A stretch of DNA of 64,000 nt from Takakia lepidozioides (Eukaryota > Streptophyta > Takakiopsida > Takakiales > Takakiaceae): the NCBI GenBank assembly GCA_030704615.1, contig CM060731.1, forward strand, positions 4,464,001 through 4,528,000, in the 5' to 3' direction. The notes beneath the pieces were generated by a model. It made no database searches. It worked only from the letters and a program-made list of their open reading frames with translations, and was not told the DNA's origin. Shown here one piece after another: positions 55,271 through 64,000 of this stretch (position 1 is the first letter of the stretch; each line of letters begins with the position of its first letter). The translations under genes and the position numbers were made by a program.

Positions 55271-56830
55271 CGGAGATCGTGGGAACCTGTTCACCATTGT
55301 TAACTCCTGGTGTAAATTTAGACTGCATTATGCCACATGAATAAACTCTCTTTGTAGTGCTCGAATTTGTTTTTGTAGGCTGCGAGAGAGGCTCCAGGAA
55401 TGCAATGGTGATGAGGTATTGAGGGTGGAAGGGGCTGCCAAGGTCCAAAGATTCACAGAATGGGCCTTGAAATGTATTGGGTCACATTCACGGGGGAATG
55501 GTGGGGAGTCTGGTGCATCGGGTAATATTGACACTGCTATCATCCATAGTTCAGCCATTGAGTCACGTCAGCTGATGGCCTTCAAACGTTTCTTGGATCT
55601 TGCTGGGACTCGGTTGACCAAAAAGGACTACATGGAGGCCTTCGATGCAGCCTGCTTCCCTCTCACTCTCTTTTCCAGTGCAATAGATCCCGGTTGGGCA
55701 ACTGGAATTGCGGCCAGTGCCATGCAAGGATTACTAGGGCTGCTAGTTGAAGGGGGTGCAGATAATGTAAACCAGTGTTTTTTGGAGGCTGCTCGGTTTG
55801 GGAGTACTGAGCTTGTACATTTTCTGCTGCAGGTATGGCAAACCTGTTGTCTCCTGGCTTGTCCATTTTCTTCTTTAGCGTGGCCAAATTTTCTTCCCTC
55901 TTTTTCTCTGTTTTTTGCAGGCTAAGTGTTTCTGTCTTTTTCTGTAAGTTTGGGTCCCTGTTTTTTTCTCACCTTTCCCTTGCCTTCGTGAGTCTGTTCC
56001 TTCTTGCAATATCAGGTAGAACATGGAGCCAAATGCATCACTACCACCAGCTTCTCATGGTTTTAGTTGGAATGACAAACCATCTGTTGTTGCTCTTAAA
56101 AAGTGTGCACCTTGACAGACAATTTTGATCCTTGCTGTTGACAGGCAAACTCTCAAGCCTTTTAAATACTGTTCAGTGATCAATGGCCAGGGGGTTTTGG
56201 GTTTAGTTTTTGATGCATCTCTCTGTGTCTGAGCCCTCCCCTCCACTAGATTGGTCGTAGGGGTTCGTAATCAACTGGCTACGTGGTATGGTCTATGATA
56301 TATATATATATATATACATATGTATATGTGTGTGTGTGTGTGTGTGTTATCTCTCTCTCTTGCTTGTGGCAGGATCCTAGTAAGCATCTGTGCTTGTATC
56401 TGAGCAGATTGCACACAGGAATGGTATGGAGCTAGATGTGCAGTTGGCATTGGGGTTTGCATCGCACTACTGCAAGATTGGTACAATGCAATGATTGGTT
56501 GATGATGGCAATGCAAACGCCTTCTACCTCTCATGAGGGTTACTGAAAGGGGTTGTATGGAGGTAGGTTTCTTCTAATGTGCCAAATCCAGTTTGATAGA
56601 GTTCCTTGAGAGCTTTCATGGGGCCTTCACCTACGTATTTCTACTTCATTATTAGAATGTGATTTTAGTATAAGAAGTGAGACAGGAAATACCACAACAG
56701 CAGGGATACTTTTCTCAGATGCTCAAATCACATAATGCCACCAAGTGATTGTTGATGCAATAGTTTCAAGCAACAAGATCCCCTCTGGGTATCTGTAGGT
56801 GATGGTGGAGACTTATTCAGGAACTAATTT
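55271..56830 (+). pseudogene. Partial duplicate of the SKIP35-like gene
   Basis: Copies exon 3 (55,379-55,832, with one 3-bp deletion, frame open) and exon 4 (about 56,408-56,560) with their introns from 14.59-16.11 kb. Exon 4 has a TGC-to-TGA stop (56,490-56,500) and has lost bases near CTTCTACCTCTC. The flanking exons 2, 5 and 6 are absent. Similarity to the original is very high, so the duplication is young. Confidence 0.9.
56300..56347. repeat. (TA)n(TG)n microsatellite, duplicate
   Basis: Counterpart of 15,575-15,637 with fewer TG units. Confidence 0.9.
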
Positions 56831-56849
56831 GTAAGAGTCCTCGACTCTC

Positions 56850-58340
56850 TGGGCAAACACTTTCCCTCACCGGATGCAGATGACATCTATATTGCTGGAC
56901 TCGAGGCTCGGTTCCCGGCCTATCCCGTCGAGACTTGAGTAGACCTTAGTTTTCCTCTCAAGATACGTATATCTTTTGTTCTTTTTCGAACTCACACACA
57001 AAAAACCTTCTATGCTTCACGCCTTCAACAAACTCTGTAAAACTGCAACAGTGACCATTCTTCCCATCTAGACGAGTCACCGGGGCAATTCTAGACTTCT
57101 CGCATAACCTGACGGTGCCCAGGAAATAAGCCATATCTTCTGTTGTCCAACCTTTCACTTTCGCAGAAGGTTTAGGTGAAGTGTTTCCGTGTCGGAGCGG
57201 TGCTTTAAGAGTGATCGTGGCCGTGGAATCTTCCCCGGACATGTAACCGTGTTGAAAGTAAACTTCATACTTAACACTGTCTATGATGAAAGTGTTTCTT
57301 GCTTTGTACCAAGGGCCAAACTCACATGGAACAGGGCGCACGGAAGCTTCAACCTTGAGCTCAAGTCTGATATTTGATACCATTGCACACCTTTTTATCG
57401 CCTTAACAGAAGCCTCTTCGGTAATGAAATTGGAACAAGTAAACCTTGTCGATACTGTTGACATGAAAGTGTGCCAAAACAATCTCCTCTCTCGATCAGA
57501 ACATGCAGCAATAACCGTCTTCACAGCCCTTGGACACCCAATATTGAGTCCATCTCCGAGTTTTGTTGGCCCAGAAAGAGAAGAGGTCTAGGATGATAAT
57601 CACAACGTACACTCAGTACTGCTGACCAAAAGTCGAAATGCCTGGCTTGCAAATCATGGGCCAGATTGACACAAATCTGAGAAATTTTTGATTTAAAACC
57701 TCTCTAGCACTGTGATCCAAAAGCATTTGACTTTGGGATCGATTTCATACCCTTTGCCTCTGCACACATGTTCCATTGCAGCGAAAAAGTCTACCTTTCT
57801 GATGAGATGACCACCAGGCCAAAGTAGGTCGTCCTCTGCACCAAATTTCGTATTTTGTCGCTCGAAATTTCGGAGCATCGCCATGTGAGATGACCTCGGT
57901 CCGTCAGTCACATAGTTAATGTTTTCAGGGGAAAACGAGACCACGTAATTTGATCCATCAATCACTCCTACAGACATATTCTCTGGATCACAAGCATGTG
58001 TACTCACAAGAGGGTCCAGAGGGATATTCGTCAAAACTATCAAGTTCCTTACCTTGTACCAGGAATCAAAACCATGCCACAGAGATGACACCAGCACATA
58101 CGGGATCCTACAAAACTTTGTAGTCCTGACAAACTGCCAAATGGAGTAAAACAACTGGAACCATACCATGTACTGCAGCAAACGATGGAAAGAAGTACTA
58201 ACTGTGGGCTGTAGGAAGCTCATTGGGGCCTGAACTTACAGTTATCTTCTAACCAGTAGACAGTCCTTCCTAGAGGGCAGGACAAGGTAGACAATCAGAC
58301 ATAGTTCAAGTAGTCGAGGCATTCTGAATGTAATCAGTTG
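56850..58340 (-). CDS. Unrecognised protein gene, copy B
   Basis: Frames 58,223-57,693 and 57,524-56,958 match copy A at 18.6-19.9 kb almost residue for residue (LVSSLWHGFDSWYKVRNL, YVVSFSPENINYVTDGPRSS, YFQHGYMSGEDSTATITLKA). Copy B keeps the insert TCSNFITEEASVKAIKRCAM that copy A lacks, so its C-terminal part is the fuller one. A frameshift at KVKCF (57,718) breaks the first frame. A stop-containing stretch separates the two frames in both copies, so an intron may lie there. Family unknown. Confidence 0.45.
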
Positions 58341-58652
58341 AACCTTGAGTGTGCGGTCGAGGGAAGTAACGACTGTTGGGTCCCAGCTCCAGCGAACAGT
58401 GATCCATGGAAGCTGAGGGTACTCGTATCAAATTTAGAAGGGAATGCGTTCGGACAAGACGTTGTTGGGGATGCAAGACGTCATCGCTCGTGCCCAGATA
58501 TGGTTCAAGGGGACAGTCACACATGCATAGGACCTTTTCGTTGTCCTTCTCCGAAATCCATTTTTTATAGAAAAGCTACTTCTAGCCTCCTTAAACTTCA
58601 TCATTGACAATCCATCAATTGAGGGCAGTGCCCCAGTCTAAATTCCTGCAGA
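58341..58652. other. No gene recognised
   Basis: Right edge of the duplicated block: the match to copy A ends at about 58,437. No other feature is seen. Confidence 0.5.
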
Positions 58653-58943
58653 ATGTTGATTAATCTGGCTTCATGTGGGGACGTAAGGGGACTTGGTTCC
58701 GACTCAACCTCCCTCAAAAGAATTGAACTGAGGTCTTGGGTAGCACCCTTCCAAAAACAAGAGGCCATTGCTTTCCTACAAGAACACAAACTGGACCTCT
58801 TCAAGATTGCTCACCTAACAGACCAATATTTGTGGCCTCAAACTCCTGCACTGTGGAAACCTACCTCCAATGGCACTCGTGGGGGAACTACTATTATTCT
58901 GTCACCATCCACACATCCATTTATGATCGAAAAAGCCTCTTGA
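58653..58943 (+). mobile_element. LINE endonuclease fragment
   Basis: INLASCGDVRGLGSDSTSLK, then FLQEHKLDLFKI and NGTRGGTTIILSP follow the start of the APE-type endonuclease of plant L1 elements (N-x-R-G-L, Q-E-x-K-L, G-G-T). It is only about 97 residues long and bounded by unrelated DNA. Confidence 0.5.
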
Positions 58944-59007
58944 GTCCCAGGTAGAATTCCTCTCGTGGGCTTCTCGTGGGCTTGGAATCGGGCAAGTATG
59001 TAAAACG

Positions 59008-59170
59008 TGGGGCATCAGGTATGCAAAGGGAGTGTTCAACAATATGGGTAAATGAGATGTGGTATCTTGGAATGCCCTGATTGTAGGACTTCCACAACAT
59101 GGGTGTGGGAAGGGGGGGGGGGACTTGATGCAACAAGGGGTGAAGCCCAACCATATCAAGGCAATTGGAG
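59008..59170 (+). pseudogene. PPR motif fragment
   Basis: In one frame YAKGVFNNMGK, a stop, then DVVSWNALIVGLPQHGCG, followed after a G run by LMQQGVKPNHIKAIG. This is about one and a half PLS-type PPR units, like those at 27.1-28.1 kb. Confidence 0.7.
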
Positions 59171-59309
59171 GTTTGGTCATGCTGCAAGGTATGTACACTC
59201 GTCTCTCACACCAACTTTTCCCCTTTAACAGGTTGTGAAGTTTGTTGCACTCCTCATCAAGGTAAGTAGTTTGTCTGATCTCTTTGCATTTATTGTTCCC
59301 TCTCCTGCC

Positions 59310-59520
59310 ACAAGATCGATCCATGGGGCACGGAGCAGAGCTTGCACTAGTTTTTCAAAGATCCTTCACAATGTTGAGACTGCAACAATGGCAAGGTGTG
59401 GCTCTCTTAATGTACAATTTGAAGAAATTTGTCTATTTCATAAAACTGGGCTCTTCCCATTAGTATCAGCATCATGATTTGTGTTCCTGATGTTTACAAG
59501 GTACTTGGGAGTGTGATGCT
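59310..59520 (+). pseudogene. PDF first-half fragment
   Basis: GGGCACGGAGCAGAGCTTGC and TTTTTCAAAGATCCTTCACA match the first-half unit EQxWHxFFKDPS at 22.45 and 28.43 kb. The shared intron words GTGTGGCT, GGGCTCTTCCC and GATGTTTACAAGGTACTTGG follow. Confidence 0.55.
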
Positions 59521-60220
59521 CAAAACGTGCTTAAGGTTGGGATTCTCCTTCTTCTTCCTGCATGCACATATAACCGGGGAAGTAGCACGGCAGAGTAGGC
59601 CACGCGATGAGGCGGGAATCTCACGATGAGGAGTCAGTCAGATGCCACAAAACGCACAGAGCTACCACCACAGAACCTGCTCTCACATGCACATTCGTCT
59701 CATGCACACACCTCTCTCTCCCTCGTACACCAAGTTTGTACACCAAAAATACCTCCCCGATTCCATTTTCAGGAACCCCTTTATTCAGCTGCCACATCAC
59801 ATGTGAGTCACTACCAGGCGGCAAGGCGTGAGTGGACAACTGCCAAGTAGGCTTATCAGGGTCATCGCAGATATCAACGGTTCCTAGAATTAAAGGCGTA
59901 TTACAACGGTATGGCTACAGTTAGTATGTCAGAGCAGCCCCAACAATTCTCTACATTACATCCGGCGGTACTAATTAATCATCTGTCAGGGAGAATTGGG
60001 AGCAGGGAGAGAACGGGCCATCACAGGAGGGTCAGTTTGGTAGTAAGAGGATATGTTTAAATCTATGGCTGCTCAGCTGCATACAGACCAATCCAGGACC
60101 ACCAGATACAAACATGAGGTCCTTTGGTTTGAAGTCTATTGGATTTTTTTGAGATCCACCGATTACGGATGTTTAACTTCAACTTTGTGTTGACATCATC
60201 CAGTTCCGAAGGTTTGGAGC
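59521..60220. other. Worn PDF relic in otherwise unassigned DNA
   Basis: At about 60,030-60,135 the words AATCTATGGCTGCTCAGCTG and CAGACCAATCCAGGACCACC are another second-half relic. The rest has no recognised feature. Overlapping frames at 59,607-59,850 on both strands show no domain. Confidence 0.45.
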
Positions 60221-60940
60221 TTTCTCGTTTCTAATATTGGTGTTTATCATGCAGAGACTTTTTTTGGATAGTCTGGTGGTCAATATCCAAATTCAAAAAT
60301 CAGATATAATGCAAATAGTCACAAATACTATACTTCCTCATGGTCCTTGAGTGAATCCAATAACCAACTATTATCCAGAATATATAACCCCCGGTTCTGA
60401 AAGCCAGGTAAAAGGGTTGATAACCTGCCTCTTTTGGCAACACATTCCCAATCAAACCAAACACAAAAAAACACAGAAACACCGGTTCTCAACCAATGGC
60501 ATTTATCTCATATACAGGTTGCCATCTGCCTGGTGTTGGAGGCAAAATCTAACCTCCAAGCAACATTGGTTGAATCCTCCTTGGGTGAAAGAAAAGCTAG
60601 CTCTTTTCATACCACAAGAAAGAGGTGTGAGGGCGCCTTCTTGCTCAACATATTTTGTCCTATTCTGCCCTCTTACCAGGGTCGTCCTTAATTTTTCATG
60701 TTGACTACTGCATGGTTGTGTCTCACTTACCCGGTTCGGGGTATTAGCAGGGACTTGTAATTTTCATACCCTCAAATCTGGGTATTGATAATCTGGTTGA
60801 GATCCTGTTGATGCCCGCCCAATACTGGTAAACACCACTTAATCGACAACTCAAGGAATTCCAACAGTGTCTGTTGGTGTCTCTGGTGAATCGGCCACCA
60901 ATGTCATTTTGTACCGAGAGGCTACGGAGTACCCAGATCA
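60221..60940 (+). pseudogene. PDF-motif fragment, duplicate C2
   Basis: Near-identical to 54,238-55,270 without the latter's insertion. The frame at 60,434-60,691 carries LVESSLGERKASSFHTTRKR, and the other frame NPPWVKEKLA. With C1 it brackets the duplicated SKIP35 block. Confidence 0.6.
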
Positions 60941-61880
60941 TAGTACATAGAAGGTGGACACCTTCCAAATGGAAACTGTCCTATTCCTTCAATACCATAT
61001 TCAAGTTAAGAACATGGAAAAATTCCACAACCATCCCTCTTTCCCACTTGACGCACTCCCATTTACATGACTAATATACCAATGAGCCACACCACTAACA
61101 AGAAAGACTGAAGAAAGAAGAATTCTAGTGCAATTGGTACTGCAACACATGTACTTCTCTCACAACAGACTTTCACATGCATGGGGTAGACAAAGCACCA
61201 GCAAATTTTAAAAAGTTGTCAGAAACCCATAACGCTTTGGGTGTAGAATTAGACATTCAATTGAGGGAAAAGGAGAAGCTCAAAATGCTTGGTCCACGAA
61301 GGGTCCAGGACTCCCTCGTGGTTACCCAAGTAGGGGCGTTTTCAGGTTATTCGTGACACGTACTGCGATCAGTTGGCCATCATGGGGAGTGAGAACTTCA
61401 ACTGGTAATGTTGAAAATGTTCTAGTTTGGCCCCAGGCTATAAGGTATAGCCCACTCACAATTAAGAGAGCACCTATGACACTGCACACATCCCACATTA
61501 GGTGTTAGCTCTAACTTATTCTATTGGACACTCAGTTTTTGAAGATATTAAGTTTTGAAAAAATTATTCTGTTTCAATGTTAGCTCATATGCCTTAAACA
61601 TAGGGTCAGATGCTTCCCCCTCCTGTCCACACCCTCTGTCTGACGATTGGGCTCAAGGCTGTAGCAAGCCGTGGTTTGCAAAAATATTGTACTCAGTCAT
61701 CTCTCGCTAGCCTCTTTCCTTCATCCTTCGTTCTTTATTTCTGCTGACATTTTAAGTTCTTGTTCAAAGCACTTTCTCATTAAATCAATGTGATGGTCAT
61801 GCCCATCCTGGAGAAAATCCAGAAGGCCAGAGACAAGATCAGTTGTGCTGAAAACTTGCAATACTGGAGCAAGCTTTCAG
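60941..61880. other. No gene recognised
   Basis: No supported frame. This is presumably downstream of the WAT1-type gene on the minus strand. Confidence 0.45.
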
Positions 61881-61884
61881 AAAA

Positions 61885-64000
61885 GGGAGTGCCCCCCTGC
61901 TTCTCTCTGTTCCTCCCGTCTTACCCTCTGGTCTGCAGCCACAGGGCAGCCACGAGGCTGCAACAAATACAATGTGATGAGGACACTGCCCTCGCCAGTA
62001 ATTTGCACTGCTTCCTCCTAGATTAAGGCCAAACTCAAGGATGAAAATGATATGTATCTACAAGAGTAGGATTGTAGATTCAAATCTTCTTAAATTTGGA
62101 CACACCCAGAATTGCAGCTGCAACTGACTGCAAGGGGGTATAGCCAGCCACTAAAATGGGCCCAGAAGTATGAATAGCCCATGCATAGACTACTACTGTG
62201 AGTATCGAAATGGTGAAACCCTGCAACAGTAAAGATGTACACATTACACTTATGTATTGCAGCCTTTCATTACAGACCTCACATCATGCAGACCAAAGGC
62301 AACTGCCTCCGTGGAATGCTTGCCCTCTTAGTAGGACTCGTGTCTAGAAAAGGGACAGAAAAAAGAGAGAGAAAAATAACAGCAAACAATCACCTACATA
62401 GCATCTGCTCCATCCATACATTCAAGACCATGCTGTTACACATTGATAATGTCTTTTAATCCGTGACCCCTAAACCCTAAAGTTATTTAGTTATTTCTTT
62501 TCTTTAAGTTCTTTGTTTTCTTCGTTTTCTTTTATTTCTCAGGTGTTTAGGGTTAAAGGCCTACCGCATACATGATGGTGAAAAGCTCTGCCTTGTCAGT
62601 CACCAACCATTTAGAATGATCCTTCACACAGATCAATGCGGTCACTGTATAGAACGTTCCACCAATGGTAACCACAGAAGCTGCCTGTGTGATTGGAGCT
62701 GGATATCTAGCCAAGGTACCCACCTGCATTGTCAAAGGTTCACGCAGATATCAGCAGACACGAAGGTTCGAGTATTCTACAGTTGGACTTGCCTTATTCT
62801 GCCGTCCATCATGGTTGACAAATGAGTTTGCAGTGAGGTGTTTTCTCCATTTCTATGTGCTTTTCTCTTGCTACCCCTCATGACTCTGTTGTCTGGAGAG
62901 TGAGTGCAGGTTTCTATAGCAATAAGACTCAGATGACAAGTATCTCAAAGCTCTCGGGTCTCTGTCTCTTCACACCTTAAATGGAAGTTACACATAAAAC
63001 TTCCCTGAACTTGTTTCCTGTGACAGGGCAAGGACCTTGAGGATGATCTCAAGGGCCATCTATCCTTGGCACTAGAACGAAATTTAAACTCGGGGGCGGG
63101 AATCCTCCCTTTCAACAAGAAACAGATGCAGAGAGGAAGATGATATTGTAATTGCCCAGTGTCTGGGCAGCTTGAAGACAAAATCCATTTTCTGATACAT
63201 GGCCTGGGATATTCTCACCAGAGTGTGACCCTCTTCAGGACCATCAAGAACATTGTCCCCGACCTCTGTTCATCAACTTTGAAAATCATGAGGCTGAGCC
63301 TAAAGCCCTGGCCCTGTTGGGATCTAATTGCTGGGCAGCTCACACACAGCAAGTTGGTGCTTGTGTGAAGGGCTTTCTAGAGGATCTGGGAAACCCTAAT
63401 TGTCTTTATCAAGGCAAGTCACACTACTGGAGTGAGCCCCTCACAAAGATAGTATCGGTTCCCTTTTGTTCCGCCCAAACTGGGCACCGGGTCAATATGG
63501 AGGGTCCTTCAACAGCAGCTCTCAACTCCTTGTGAAGTGTGAGCATGTATGTGGACAAAATATATGGCAAGTGTGACACCTATAACTAGTTCCCACAGCA
63601 TCCTCAGGTTGAACAGGATCCACTATCCCGAGATTTCTGGAGTCGATGGTAACAACGCACTCAGTTAGTACATGTATATTGATATATACTGCCAGGCACA
63701 AGCAATTGCTGATGAGACTGCTCCCAACTGGAATCGGTCGATCCCAAACCCTAGTGCCCCAGTCAATGGTTGCAGTAAGGTTAGGTCTACAGGTAGAGAC
63801 AATGTCGAGCCGAGCCCTCCCTCCACTATAATGGGACCCTTGTACAGAGTCATGAGTGAAGCCCCAGCCACACACAAAAATATCCCAAGAACTTTGGCCT
63901 GCCCATCATGCCGTTTTATGCGTATCTGCTCCAATCTGCAGTTGCAGAAATGCAACATTAAAAGTTACCTCTATAATCTCCACTGACCCCTTACAGGGCT
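61885..64000 (-). CDS. WAT1/MtN21-type transporter, 3' part
   Basis: Minus exons at 63,935-63,690 (LEQIRIKRHDGQAKVLGIFL then GASLMTLYKGP), 62,723-62,565 (VGTLARYPAPITQAASVVTI then ELFTIMYA) and 62,220 to about 62,110 (GFTISILTVVVYAWAIHTSG then PILVAGYTPLQSVAAAILG) follow the order of plant WAT1-related proteins: the G-Q-A-K-V-L-G and M-T-L-Y-K-G-P run, then the Y-P-A segment, then G-P-[VI] and P-L-Q in the second EamA domain. These are ten-helix membrane carriers, some of which move auxin or amino acids. The exon phases (2, then 0) require a further small exon between 62.73 and 63.69 kb that I could not place. The last exon may be 62,013-61,885 (EEAVQITGEGSVLITLYLL), but it fits poorly. The 5' half lies beyond the window. 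Confidence 0.7.

Noticed and set aside
61790-62026. Plus-strand gene with frame KIQKARDKISCAENLQYWSK
   Set aside because: No family recognised, and it overlaps the possible last exon of the WAT1-type gene on the other strand. I could not decide between them and gave the plus frame no entry.
63159-63535. Plus-strand frames LFINFENHEAEPKAL and similar
   Set aside because: They lie in what should be an intron of the WAT1-type gene and carry no recognised domain, although an unknown antisense gene cannot be excluded.

Overview
The window looks like nuclear DNA of a vascular land plant. Genes are split by many introns, most of the sequence is nested transposable elements, and several families typical of embryophytes are present: a GDSL lipase, a SKIP35-type ankyrin protein, a WAT1/MtN21 transporter, PPR repeats and OSB-type PDF motifs. 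The style of the PPR repeats and the TE load suggest a fern or another seed-free plant, but that is inference only.

Layout. 0.5-1.8 kb: a 42-bp tandem repeat and GGGTAA-rich DNA around an old LINE scrap. 2.5-6.3 kb (+): a five-exon GDSL esterase/lipase gene with SINE copies in intron 3 and an apparent GC-AG intron 4. 8.8-10.5 kb (-): two decayed retroelement fragments. 12.7-17.4 kb (+): a well-preserved gene for a SKIP35-like ankyrin protein. 18.6-19.9 kb (-): an unrecognised gene. Parts of these last two loci recur, shortened, at 55.3-58.3 kb.

21.0-32.7 kb is an 11.6-kb CACTA-type element with 27/30 matching ends and a TTG target duplication. I see no transposase in it. It carries many decayed copies of the OSB PDF motif and a PDF-PPR chimeric gene. 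That gene is split by a 3.4-kb Mutator-like element, which itself carries part of a DNA-methyltransferase-like gene. A separate 879-bp hAT-type element sits in one of the PDF copies. The CACTA element interrupts an open frame that resumes at 32,652 and is followed by a gag-like frame at 33.5-34.4 kb.

34.5-41.2 kb is an array of degenerate repeat units that changes orientation near 39.7 kb and contains a hAT-like element, a 749-bp MITE, a SINE and three tRNA-like modules. 41.2-49.9 kb is a LINE with RNase H, split by a Ty3 chromovirus (43,628-49,213, coding on -) that lacks gag. Beyond it lie an inverted LTR fragment, one end of a second CACTA family, more array DNA, a possible small secreted cysteine-rich protein gene (52.0-52.7 kb, -) and the duplicated block. 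At the right edge (-) is the 3' part of a WAT1-type transporter gene.

The host genes (lipase, SKIP35-like, WAT1-like) look independent; nothing here resembles an operon. The most unusual feature is the gene-carrying CACTA element and its nested cargo.
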